From NCBI GenBank assembly GCA_030839005.1, contig JAUZEM010000052.1:1-16854 (forward strand): a stretch of DNA of 16,854 nucleotides, written 5' to 3'. This document shows, in pieces, positions 7,241-14,551 of the stretch. Source of the stretch: Actinomycetota bacterium. Its GTDB lineage: Bacteria; Actinomycetota; Acidimicrobiia; IMCC26256; PALSA-610. The notes under the pieces are model-generated. The model was not told where the DNA came from, did not search any database, and was given only the letters and a program-made list of their open reading frames with translations. The stretch's first letter is position 1; each line of letters starts with the position of its first letter. Position numbers and translations under genes: made by a program.

Positions 7241-7290
7241 CATTCAACGAGATTCAGCGAGATTCAGCGAGATTCAGCGAGATTCAGCGC
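7241..7290. repeat. 10-bp tandem repeat, five units
   Basis: Three exact GATTCAGCGA units at 7251-7280 are flanked by GATTCAGCGC (7281-7290) and a degenerate CATTCAACGA (7241-7250). On the coding (-) strand the unit reads TCGCTGAATC. The array begins at the stop codon of the saccharopine-dehydrogenase-like gene and fills most of the 77-bp gap before the amine oxidase start. Each unit carries TGA, and because 10 is not a multiple of 3 the array places stops in all three - strand frames. The period is close to one DNA turn. No ribosome-binding site of note is visible before the oxidase ATG. Confidence 0.9.
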
Positions 7291-8489
7291 TCGTCGACGT
7301 GCCACTCCTCGCCGCGTTCGCGCAGGCGATCGAGGAACGGGACCGCGTCGAACGCTTCGGGGCCGAGCACACCCGCCCCTTCCCACGCGCCCGTCGCCAG
7401 CAGCTCGAGCGCGACGACGGGATTGACGGCCGTCTGCCACACCACGGCCTGCGCGCCGTGACGCGCCATCGTGTCGGCATTGTCGGAGACGTGATACAGG
7501 TACACCTCGCGCGCCCGGCCGCCGATGCCGGTGCCGCTCACCCAGGTGCCGGCGCACGTACGGCCGCGCATGCGATCACCGAGGGACGCGGGATCGGGTA
7601 GTACTGCGGCCACCACGTCGCGCGGTGAGATCTCGACCCCGCGCACCCGTACCGGCTTCGTCGAGGCCAGACCGGTCTTGTCGAGCACGCGGAGAACCTC
7701 GATGAACTCGTCGCCCAGCCCGTACTTGAACGTGACGCGGCGACACGTCACCCAACGCGGGATCAAGAGCACCTCCTCGTTCTCCTCGTTCACGCACTCG
7801 ATCGGACCGATGCCTTCCGGGAAGACGAACGTCTCCGGTTCCGAGAATGGCAGTGTGGTGAACCACTCGCGATCGTGTTCCCATACGAGCGGCGGGTTGA
7901 GGCACTCCTCGATCGTGGTCCAGGCCGAGAAGGTCGGCGCGAAGTCGAGACCCTCGATGACGAGGTCACTCCCGTCTCGAACGCCGATCTGGTCGATCTC
8001 GGCGAACAGGTGGTCGGCGGCGTAGCGGGCGAACACGTCGGAGAGCCCGGGCTCCACGCCCATGCCCACCAGCGCGAGGAGTCCCCGCTGCTCGAAGCGT
8101 TCGGACGACGCGAACTGCTCCGCGCCCAACGTCACGCCCGGAAGTTCGTAGGGACGCTCGGGGTGGGGTTGCGACAGGGTCATCGCCATGTCGATGTAAT
8201 GACAGCCGGCGTCGAATGCCGCTGCGAATATCGAAGGATTGAGCCGCGGGTCGCACGCGTTGAGCACGACGTCGACCCGTTCGTGCTGCGCGAGCTCCGT
8301 GATCGCGGCCGCGTTCGAGGCGTCGAGCGCGTGCGCTACGAATCTCGTGTCCGCGCACCGGTCGACCGCGGCGGAAGCGCGGCCGAGTTCGAGATCGGCG
8401 ACGACGACACGCTCGAGAACCTCGGAGTCCGCAGCCGCCCCCGCGATCGCCGCCCCGACCCCGCCCGCTCCGACCACGAGAACGCGCAC
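7284..8489 (-). CDS. Saccharopine dehydrogenase-family oxidoreductase, carboxynorspermidine dehydrogenase-like
   Basis: A 401-residue pyridine-nucleotide enzyme with an N-terminal Rossmann fold (VVGAGGVG at 5-12, Asp32 ending strand 2, which favours NAD(H)) and a C-terminal saccharopine-dehydrogenase-type domain. Conserved-looking blocks are GMGVEPGLSDVFARYAADHL at 142-161, VLPDPASL at 296-303, CAGTWVSG at 312-319, AQAVVWQTAVNPVVALELL at 346-364 and EWHVDE at the end. The GTWV, QA-TTG-like and final PFL...WHV pattern resembles carboxynorspermidine dehydrogenase and lysine 6-dehydrogenase as I recall them. Saccharopine dehydrogenase itself is less likely because no other lysine-pathway gene is near. 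GTG at 8489 lies 4 bp after the DUF6629-like stop, indicating one operon. A role in polyamine or lysine-derived amine metabolism is inferred from the adjacent amine oxidase. Confidence 0.75.
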   Translation of the reverse strand: MRVLVVGAGGVGAAIAGAAADSEVLERVVVADLELGRASAAVDRCADTRFVAHALDASNAAAITELAQHERVDVVLNACDPRLNPSIFAAAFDAGCHYIDMAMTLSQPHPERPYELPGVTLGAEQFASSERFEQRGLLALVGMGVEPGLSDVFARYAADHLFAEIDQIGVRDGSDLVIEGLDFAPTFSAWTTIEECLNPPLVWEHDREWFTTLPFSEPETFVFPEGIGPIECVNEENEEVLLIPRWVTCRRVTFKYGLGDEFIEVLRVLDKTGLASTKPVRVRGVEISPRDVVAAVLPDPASLGDRMRGRTCAGTWVSGTGIGGRAREVYLYHVSDNADTMARHGAQAVVWQTAVNPVVALELLATGAWEGAGVLGPEAFDAVPFLDRLRERGEEWHVDER

Positions 8490-8493
8490 GGGT

Positions 8494-9168
8494 TCACGCT
8501 ACGTTCAATACGCCGGACACCTGGGATTCTCGACGCTGCGCCGAACGTCGCACGTGGAAAGCGATCACGACGCTGACGATCGCGGCCCAGAAACACCACA
8601 CTGAGACGAAGCCGCTCACCGTCATCCACATCAGCACCGGGACCGCGACGAGATTCAGCACTCCGAGCGCGGCAAGGTCGCGATAGCTGCACGCGATGAG
8701 CGCGCCGCAGGCCGCGACGACGTAGAGCGCGGTGAGCTCGCGGCCCTGATTCAACGCGCTCACGTCGTATGCGATGTGGCGACCGTCGATCGCCGCGTTG
8801 ACCGAGCCGCGGAACAACGCGACACCCAGGGCGAAACCGACGCCGATTCCCAGCGCCGCGAGGGCAGCGATGAGTCGCCGGCGCACCGGCGATCGCTCGA
8901 CCGCCAGAACCGCGAGCGGCACCAATGCCGGCAGCGCGGCGAACGCGAACAACAAATAGGCCCAGATGCTGATCCGTTCGATAGATCCGGCGACGCGGCC
9001 CTGCAGGCCCCACCACACGAACGCCTCGTCGAGCTGATGCAGTCCGAACAGGACCGGAAGCGACGCGAGCAGGATCTGCTTCGGCTCGCGCACGTGTCGC
9101 AAGGCGTCCGCGCCGATGACGACGACGATACCCCCGACGACGGCGTCGGCGCCGGGGGAAAAGCACAT
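8494..9168 (-). CDS. DUF6629-like multi-spanning membrane protein, function unknown
   Basis: A 224-residue, strongly hydrophobic protein with about seven predicted membrane helices (roughly residues 8-22, 32-47, 68-92, 97-120, 144-162, 165-187 and 190-208). It opens with MCFSPGAD, matching the MCFS start shared by the DUF6629 family as I know it. His44, Gln45 and Glu48 in LFGLHQLDEAFVWWGLQG form a polar cluster inside a helix, also typical of that family, and suggest a ligand or metal site. No enzymatic motif is recognised. ATG at 9168 follows the desaturase stop by 4 bp and the stop precedes the next GTG by 4 bp, so it is an internal gene of a tight operon. The biochemical function is not known. 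Confidence 0.75.
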   Translation of the reverse strand: MCFSPGADAVVGGIVVVIGADALRHVREPKQILLASLPVLFGLHQLDEAFVWWGLQGRVAGSIERISIWAYLLFAFAALPALVPLAVLAVERSPVRRRLIAALAALGIGVGFALGVALFRGSVNAAIDGRHIAYDVSALNQGRELTALYVVAACGALIACSYRDLAALGVLNLVAVPVLMWMTVSGFVSVWCFWAAIVSVVIAFHVRRSAQRRESQVSGVLNVA

Positions 9169-9172
9169 GCGT

Positions 9173-10129
9173 CTAGCCCGACCTACAGATCGCGAGCTGC
9201 GTCGCGGTCGGCCAGTGCACGTCGGTTGCCCAACCCGCGCGCTCGAAGAGCCGGATCAGAGCCGCGCCCGGGTCGATCTGATGCGCGAGCGCGCCGTGGC
9301 GAGCAGAGCGCGGGAAGGCGTGGTGGAAGTTGTGCCAGGCCTCGCCGAACGAGATGATCCCGAGGGGCGCGAAGTTGGTGCTGCAGTCTTTCTGCGTTGC
9401 CGGCTTGCTCCCGAACATGTGGCAGATGGAGTTCACACTCCAGGTGACGTGATGCAGCAGCATCATGCGCGCGAGGCCGGCCCACAAGAACGCGGTGAGC
9501 GCACCACTGAGCGCGCCGGTAATCGTCCACCCGAGGAAGAACGGAGCGGCGAGCGACACCACCGCGAAGATGGGGAAGAGCCGGCTGATGATCACGGTGT
9601 CGGCATCGGCGAGGAGATCAGGTGCGTAACGCTCCGCCGACGTCGGATCGGTCTTGAACAACCACCCGACGTGCGCGTGCACGAACCCGCGGACCTGCGC
9701 CGCCGGTCCCGGGCCGTACTCGTGTGGCGAGTGCGGATCGCCCGGCTTGTCACTGAACACGTGATGGCGGCGATGGATGGCCACCCAGCCGACGACGGAA
9801 CCTTCGACGGCCATCGAGCCGGTCGACGCGAGCAGGATCTTGAGCCAGCGCACGGCCCGAAAGCTGCGGTGCGTGAAGAGTCGGTGATAGCCGACCGCGA
9901 TCCCCAACCCGGTCACGACGTAGAAGACCGAGGCGAGGACGATGTCGAGGAGGCTCACCGCTCGTCCCCAGAGCAAGGGAACCGCGATCCCGAGTGCGAC
10001 CGGCGGGCTGATCATGAGCACCCCGGTGACCAATCGCCCGGCCCGGATACTGGCCCGGCTCGGAGGGGCTTCCGGCGCGCGTTGTGGCGCGCGTGGGGGC
10101 GCAGCGGGAGGATCCAACAGCGTTGTCAT
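9173..10129 (-). CDS. Acyl-CoA (delta-9 type) fatty acid desaturase
   Basis: A 318-residue membrane di-iron desaturase. The three histidine boxes are visible: HRLFTH at 82-87, HRRHH at 119-123 and HNFHH at 266-270; His237 in ICHMFG is an extra ligand position known in stearoyl-CoA desaturases. Hydrophobic segments at about 33-55, 58-79, 97-115, 182-200 and 204-224 fit four helices plus a re-entrant region. The first 30 residues are Pro/Ala-rich and probably disordered. It would introduce a cis double bond into acyl-CoA, using an external electron donor; no ferredoxin or reductase gene is visible beside it. It is the first gene of a - strand run continuing into DUF6629 and the dehydrogenase, with 168 bp of upstream non-coding DNA holding the likely promoter. 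Confidence 0.9.
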   Translation of the reverse strand: MTTLLDPPAAPPRAPQRAPEAPPSRASIRAGRLVTGVLMISPPVALGIAVPLLWGRAVSLLDIVLASVFYVVTGLGIAVGYHRLFTHRSFRAVRWLKILLASTGSMAVEGSVVGWVAIHRRHHVFSDKPGDPHSPHEYGPGPAAQVRGFVHAHVGWLFKTDPTSAERYAPDLLADADTVIISRLFPIFAVVSLAAPFFLGWTITGALSGALTAFLWAGLARMMLLHHVTWSVNSICHMFGSKPATQKDCSTNFAPLGIISFGEAWHNFHHAFPRSARHGALAHQIDPGAALIRLFERAGWATDVHWPTATQLAICRSG

Positions 10130-10228
10130 TGGCGTCTCGGCTCTCTGGTGTGAGAAAGGTCGTTTCTGACCAGCCTCAGGGTCCAGGAGGGTCGCCAGGC
10201 GCCGGGCGTGGCCCGCACGGCTCCTCGA

Positions 10229-10256
10229 GCATACGCCACCGAACCAACCGGTCGTT
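10229..10256 (-). promoter_or_regulatory. Candidate desaturase promoter with an ACCGGT-centred operator-like site
   Basis: In the 168-bp gap before the desaturase, the - strand carries TATGCT (10229-10234), which fits an actinobacterial TANNNT -10 element. Just upstream lies ACCAACCGGTCGTT (10243-10256), whose central ACCGGT is a perfect palindrome and which is 10/14 symmetric overall, as in many TetR-type operators. It would overlap the -35 position. No TetR gene is in the window. The implied 5' leader is about 90 nt. Confidence 0.25.
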
Positions 10257-10271
10257 CGCGGCCACTCCGGG

Positions 10272-10298
10272 GCCCCCGCCGCGCCCGAGCCCGGGGGC
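10272..10298 (-). terminator. GC-rich stem-loop at the end of the kinase gene
   Basis: GCCCCCG (10272-10278) and CGGGGGC (10292-10298) are perfect 7-bp complements around a 13-nt loop, starting at the stop codon of the APH-fold kinase gene on the - strand. No T-run follows, so this is at best a U-less terminator of the sort seen in GC-rich genomes. Stems of this size also occur by chance at this base composition. Confidence 0.35.
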
Positions 10299-11344
10299 TA
10301 CAGCGGCAGCGCGAAGGCGTCGAGCGCATGCAGCGCGGCGAGGCTGCGGCGGAAGAGCGCTCGGGTGAGCTCGACGTGGCGAGGGTCGTCGATCGTCAGC
10401 GCACCGGTGGCGATGACCGGGTAAACGAAGCCGAGCATGGTTCCGTACCGGTACATCTCCCAGGCCCACGCTCGATCGACGTCGACCCCGAGGTCGTCGA
10501 GATCGGAGACGTACGCGTCGAAGGCCTGCTGATAGCCGGCCGGGTCGTCGATGTTGACGCTCTGAGTCACGTGATACGAGAGATCACGCGGTCCGACCGA
10601 CCGGTCGATGAGCTGCCAGTCGACCGCAATCACGTCGTCATCGTCGGTGAAGAAGAGATTGTCGAGTCGCCAGTCGGAGTGCGACAGCACCAAAGGGCCG
10701 TCGCACAGCTTGGCGAACATCGCCGGAATGAGCTTCGCGTATCCGTCGCCGAAGGCGCGCACGTGATCGTCGATCATGTCGCCGAAGAGATCTTGGACGC
10801 GCGGCCACGCCAGCTCGTAGGCCATCGCCACCGCCGCGGGATACGGGTCGTCGGCGAGCCGCAGGAGGAACGACGAGGAAAGCAACGACGGGTCGTCCCA
10901 GAAACCGGCGTGCAGCCGCGCGAGGGTGCGGATCGCGGGCCGAGCACCGGCAAGCGAGCAGCCCCGCACCTGGTCGCCGCCGCGGCCGCGAACCGACACG
11001 TCCTCGAGCAGCAGCACAGTGTCCTGCGTCACCGGATCGTGTGCGGCGAAGTAGCACGCCGGGTGCGAGATCGAGGTTCGAGGTGACAGCTCGGTGTAGA
11101 AGCCGACCTCGCGCCCGTACATGTTGAGCACGGTCGCGACGAAGCGACCCTCCTCGGTGGGAGCGGCAAGCTTCGCGATGACGGTCGAAGGTTCACCGCG
11201 ACCCTCCATCCCGAGACGGAACAGCTGGCCGACGAGACCGATGCCGACACCGACGGGCTCCTTCGTCACCGCCGTCACCGATCGACCGAGCGTGTCGCTC
11301 AGCCATTCGGGAGTGATGTCGTCGATCGTTCTCGGAATCGTCAT
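10298..11344 (-). CDS. Phosphotransferase of the APH/EcKL kinase-like fold
   Basis: A 348-residue small-molecule kinase candidate. The ATP-site lysine is probably Lys58 in VIAKL, with Glu80 (REVGFY) as the partner. LLLEDVS at 111-117 is the hinge region, HSDWRLDN at 222-229 is the catalytic HxDxxxxN loop (Asp224, Asn229), and Asp242 in AVDWQ is the metal-binding aspartate. The sequence is closer to the broad phosphotransferase/ecdysteroid-kinase-like group than to true aminoglycoside kinases, so resistance should not be assumed. The ATG at 11344 overlaps the stop of the SDR gene (ATGA); the open frame extends further upstream but would run inside that gene. As the last member of a coupled trio with a di-iron protein and an SDR, it probably phosphorylates an alcohol or carboxylate made by them; the substrate is unknown. 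Confidence 0.82.
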   Translation of the reverse strand: MTIPRTIDDITPEWLSDTLGRSVTAVTKEPVGVGIGLVGQLFRLGMEGRGEPSTVIAKLAAPTEEGRFVATVLNMYGREVGFYTELSPRTSISHPACYFAAHDPVTQDTVLLLEDVSVRGRGGDQVRGCSLAGARPAIRTLARLHAGFWDDPSLLSSSFLLRLADDPYPAAVAMAYELAWPRVQDLFGDMIDDHVRAFGDGYAKLIPAMFAKLCDGPLVLSHSDWRLDNLFFTDDDDVIAVDWQLIDRSVGPRDLSYHVTQSVNIDDPAGYQQAFDAYVSDLDDLGVDVDRAWAWEMYRYGTMLGFVYPVIATGALTIDDPRHVELTRALFRRSLAALHALDAFALPL

Positions 11345-12120
11345 CTCACACCTGTCAGGAGAAGCTCGGTGACGCGACGCGGCACCTCGACGATCAACGG
11401 GAAGAGCGCGTCGCGCTTGGGCAGGCGAAGATGCCGCTTGTCGCGCTCGATCGCGTCCGCGAGCGCATCGACGACGACCCGCAGGTCGAGGTCCACCGCA
11501 AGGTGGAGGCGTTCGAGCCGCGCGAGCGCGCGGCGCGTCGGCTCGTGCGCGCGCAGGGAATCGACCATCGTGCTCTCGACCGTGCCGACCTGTGCGAGTG
11601 TCGTGGTGATCGGCGTCCCCTTCAGCTCGGCGCGCAGCCCCGCCGTGAAATGACTCAGCCCCGCCTTCGACGCGGAATACGGCGCAAGCCCGGGCACCGC
11701 GTTGGTGCCGGCCAGCGACGACACATTCACGATGTGCCCCGCGCCCCGGCTCCGCATGCCCGGGATCACCGCCCGGCACAGCAGCATCGGTGCACACAGG
11801 TTGACCGCGAGCAGGCGCGCGATCTCGTCGGTCGGGAGGGCGACGAGATCGCCGGTGAGGTCGACGCCCGCGTTGTTGACCAGCACGTCGATCGGACCGC
11901 CGGCCTCGATCCGCCGGACGAGCGGCTCGATGGCGGACGCGTCGGCAAGATCGGCGGCAAACGCTTCACCGCCGAGCTCGGCCGCGAGCTTCTCGAGCGG
12001 CTCGACCGATCGGGCGACGAGTACGACGCGCGCACCTCGCGCCGCCAACTCTGCCGCGAGCGCCGCGCCGATCCCGCGCGATGCGCCCGTCACGACGACC
12101 CTCGCGCCGGGCAACCTCAC
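11341..12120 (-). CDS. Short-chain dehydrogenase/reductase (SDR)
   Basis: A 259-residue classical SDR that would interconvert an alcohol and a ketone with NAD(P)H. The cofactor motif TGASRGIG is at 11-18, NNAG at 82-85, and the catalytic residues are Ser135 (NVSSLAG), Tyr148 and Lys152 (YSASK). Arg15 beside the glycine motif and Arg37 at the end of strand 2 (LVARS) suggest NADP(H). The GTG at 12120 is chosen because it overlaps the ferritin-like gene's stop (GTGA); the open frame upstream to 12246 would extend into that gene and lacks family character. Its stop overlaps the kinase ATG. Middle member of the trio; substrate unknown. Confidence 0.9.
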   Translation of the reverse strand: MRLPGARVVVTGASRGIGAALAAELAARGARVVLVARSVEPLEKLAAELGGEAFAADLADASAIEPLVRRIEAGGPIDVLVNNAGVDLTGDLVALPTDEIARLLAVNLCAPMLLCRAVIPGMRSRGAGHIVNVSSLAGTNAVPGLAPYSASKAGLSHFTAGLRAELKGTPITTTLAQVGTVESTMVDSLRAHEPTRRALARLERLHLAVDLDLRVVVDALADAIERDKRHLRLPKRDALFPLIVEVPRRVTELLLTGVR

Positions 12121-13247
12121 TGGCCCACAACTGCCGCCGTAGCACGTTCCTGTTCTATGGCGTTCAGCTCGGAATATTCGACGCTCGTGTCGACGAAGTC
12201 CTCGTACTCGAGCACACCCATCTCCGTGAACCGATCGCGGAGCCACGGCGTGCGCGGGTCGAGCAGACCGAGCTTCTTGCAGTTCGGCACGATCTTCGCG
12301 AACAACATGCGCTGGAAGAGGATTTCCTCGTCGCGGTTCTGGCGAATGAAATAAGGAACGATCGCCCGAGCCGAGACGCCCAGGCGCTCCCAGACTTCCT
12401 GATGCAAGAAGCGGTCACGCATCCGCAGCGAACCCTCGTACACGAACTCCTGGCGCTCGCGCAGCTCCGGTCCCGACAGCTCGCGGTACGCCTCCTGCAA
12501 CGACAGCACACCGAATGCCACATGACGTGCTTCGTCGCTCATGACATATCGGATCAATTGCCGGAGGAGAGGCTCCGAGCTGGTCCGGTGGATCGTCCCG
12601 AACGCGGCCAGCGCGAGGCCTTCGATGAGGATCTGCATCCCGAGGTAGGTGATGTCCCAGCGCGAGTCGGACAGAACGTCGTCGATGAGCGCACCCAGGT
12701 GCGCGTTCATCGGGTAACGCGTTTGGAGCTTCTCGTCGAGATATCGACCGAACACTTCGACGTGGCGAGCCTCGTCCACCACCTGCGTCGACGCGTAGTA
12801 CTTGGCATCGATCCACGGCACCGTCTCGACGATGCGGGCGGTGCAGATCAACGCACCCTGCTCGCCGTGCAGGAACTGGCTCACTCGATGGGCGACATTC
12901 TCCATCGCGTAGCGCGTGATCTCCGGCTCACCCCAACTGCGTACGGGCGAGCCGGGCTCGTCGACGAGTGCCCGCACGTACTGCATGCGCCGATCGTTCT
13001 GCGAGAGCTCGACCGCGGTGCGTTCGGGATCGACGTCGATCGACCAGTCGAGATCGGTCGTCGCGTTCCACTGCGAGGTCTTCGCCTTCTCGTAGAGCTT
13101 GTCGAGCGCGGGGCGTTCGCCCTTCGCGTAGTTCCACGTAAACGTCGCGTCGAAGCCCGAGGCGACCGTGTGGGTGATCGCGCCGTCATCGACCGCAACC
13201 TGCGCAAGGATCGCCTCGAGGTCGTCGTGGGCGCGCGGAGCAGTCAT
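12117..13247 (-). CDS. Ferritin-like di-iron protein, probable oxygenase/oxidase
   Basis: A 376-residue helical protein with a complete set of carboxylate-bridged di-iron ligands: Glu129 (HGEQGAL), Glu159 and His162 (DEARHVEVF), Glu209 (IEGLALAAF), Glu239 and His242 (DEARHVAFG). The E-30-ExxH spacing occurs twice, as in ribonucleotide reductase R2 and bacterial multicomponent monooxygenase hydroxylases. The AurF-type extra histidine four residues before the second ExxH is absent (Val235). The length and substrate-sized C-terminal helices argue against iron storage. An N-terminal block with DLDWSIDVDPE at 65-75 is not one I can assign. It heads a trio with an SDR and a kinase, joined by a 4-bp overlap, so hydroxylation or desaturation of a small molecule is a reasonable inference. 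The exact family and reaction are not established here. Confidence 0.75.
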   Translation of the reverse strand: MTAPRAHDDLEAILAQVAVDDGAITHTVASGFDATFTWNYAKGERPALDKLYEKAKTSQWNATTDLDWSIDVDPERTAVELSQNDRRMQYVRALVDEPGSPVRSWGEPEITRYAMENVAHRVSQFLHGEQGALICTARIVETVPWIDAKYYASTQVVDEARHVEVFGRYLDEKLQTRYPMNAHLGALIDDVLSDSRWDITYLGMQILIEGLALAAFGTIHRTSSEPLLRQLIRYVMSDEARHVAFGVLSLQEAYRELSGPELRERQEFVYEGSLRMRDRFLHQEVWERLGVSARAIVPYFIRQNRDEEILFQRMLFAKIVPNCKKLGLLDPRTPWLRDRFTEMGVLEYEDFVDTSVEYSELNAIEQERATAAVVGQ

Positions 13248-13347
13248 GCCCGAATGATCGCACCTAAGCGCGCGACTGTCACGGGAGCGGCAGCGGAGCC
13301 GACCGGATGGGAGGCGCAGCGCGAGCGACCAGTAGTAACGCCGCTCC

Positions 13348-14532
13348 TCAGTCTCGATCTAGGGGCTGGGCGAGGAGCAACAGGTCGTACAGCGCCTTCA
13401 TCGCGCCGCCGATCACGAGTGGCCACCCGAAGCTGGTGTGATCGAGCATCAGGCCCGCGAGGGCCGGCGTCGCCGCGGTCGCGAGACTCCGGGGGACGTT
13501 CGTGACACTTGCCGCCGCAGCCCGCTCGTCCGGTTCGACCAGGCGCATGACGAGTGCCTGGCGAGCGGGTACATCCATCTGCGAGAGCGCGGCGCGGAGC
13601 AACAGAAAGGTGACGGCGAGCGGCGCACTCGGCACGATGCCCGCGAGAATCAGGAAGATGTTTGCTGGAAGGTGCGTGAACACCATCGTGCGGACCAGAC
13701 CGAGCCGGCCGGCGAGTCGCGCCGAGGCGAGCTGAGAGAACGCGGTCAGCACGCCCGCCGCCGCGAGCGTCGCGCCCGTCGCCGCGGGCGAGAGCCCGAA
13801 CCGGAGATCGAGGTACAGCACGAGCAGCGATTGCACGGCAAAACCGCCGCCCGCGGAATCGAGCGCGAACAAGGCCGACAACCGCATGACGATCGAGCGC
13901 GAACGATGCAGGCCGCGACGCGGGGACGCGAGCGCAATCTGCCCGCGCAGCCCGCGGTAGGCGAGTCCGGCGCCGATCGCCGTCACGACGTAGACCAAGA
14001 ACGACAGCCGCTCGATGGTCGCGACGTCCCATCCGTTCGCCGTGGCCAGCTTCTCGGGAAGCGCCGACGCCAGCGCGCCCGCCGCGGCGGTGAGCGCGGC
14101 CGCGAGGTTGTAGATCGCGAAACGGCGGGGCCGCCTGCCGGTCTCGGTGAGGTCGGCGAGGACGGCCTGCTCGGTGGGCAAGAACAGGCTGACGTCGCCA
14201 CCGGACGGGTTCAAGGTCCCGATGAACCCGACGACGAGAAGTGGAGCGAAGCGCGTGACCGTGGCGAAGCCGACACCCGTGAGCGCCATCAGGGCGCACG
14301 ACGCGAGCAACACCCGGTGCGGGCCCCACCGGTTGAGTCGCAAACCCGCCCACAGCGTGAGCCCGGCCGATCCGAGGAGCGTTGCCGTGATGATCGCGCC
14401 GATCCGGAATCCGCTGAACCCCAAGTGCTGCAGGTATCGCGCGAGAAGGACGCTCGCGAACCCGTCGGCAAACGCGCGGATCGCGCGTGCGACGACGAGT
14501 GGCCGCGTTGCGTCTCCGCCTGACCCGTTCAC
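13348..14532 (-). CDS. Major facilitator superfamily transporter
   Basis: A 394-residue membrane protein with about twelve hydrophobic helices in two halves, separated by a basic cytoplasmic loop (PRRGLHRSRS, about residues 204-213). The loop between helices 2 and 3, GLRLNRWGPHR at 63-73, is a degenerate MFS motif A, in which the usual Asp is replaced. It resembles drug- or sugar-efflux type MFS proteins; the substrate cannot be predicted. The GTG start at 14532 is 19 bp after the stop of the upstream anchored protein, so the two are probably cotranscribed; the ribosome-binding site is weak, and a slightly later start is possible. 100 bp separate its end from the start of the di-iron gene. 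Confidence 0.85.
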   Translation of the reverse strand: MNGSGGDATRPLVVARAIRAFADGFASVLLARYLQHLGFSGFRIGAIITATLLGSAGLTLWAGLRLNRWGPHRVLLASCALMALTGVGFATVTRFAPLLVVGFIGTLNPSGGDVSLFLPTEQAVLADLTETGRRPRRFAIYNLAAALTAAAGALASALPEKLATANGWDVATIERLSFLVYVVTAIGAGLAYRGLRGQIALASPRRGLHRSRSIVMRLSALFALDSAGGGFAVQSLLVLYLDLRFGLSPAATGATLAAAGVLTAFSQLASARLAGRLGLVRTMVFTHLPANIFLILAGIVPSAPLAVTFLLLRAALSQMDVPARQALVMRLVEPDERAAAASVTNVPRSLATAATPALAGLMLDHTSFGWPLVIGGAMKALYDLLLLAQPLDRD

Positions 14533-14551
14533 CCGGGCACGGTAACGCGAG

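Noticed and set aside
7241..7290. CRISPR-like array
   Set aside because: Units are 10 bp and directly abutting with no spacers, so this is a simple tandem repeat.
6262..7461. Long + strand open frame opposite the amine oxidase and the tandem repeat (399 codons)
   Set aside because: Antisense shadow with no domain; it crosses a gene boundary and the repeat array.
10298..11344. Aminoglycoside resistance gene
   Set aside because: Only the general APH fold is visible; the AVDWQ and hinge sequences fit the broad phosphotransferase/EcKL-like group, and the operon context is metabolic.
11345..11797. Upstream extension of the kinase open frame (to 499 residues)
   Set aside because: It would overlap most of the SDR gene in another phase; the ATGA junction at 11341-11344 gives the natural start.
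13253..13281. Promoter for the di-iron operon (TGACAG-N17-ATCATT, - strand)
   Set aside because: The -35 is offset and the -10 lacks the TANNNT form, so the match is too weak to list as a feature.
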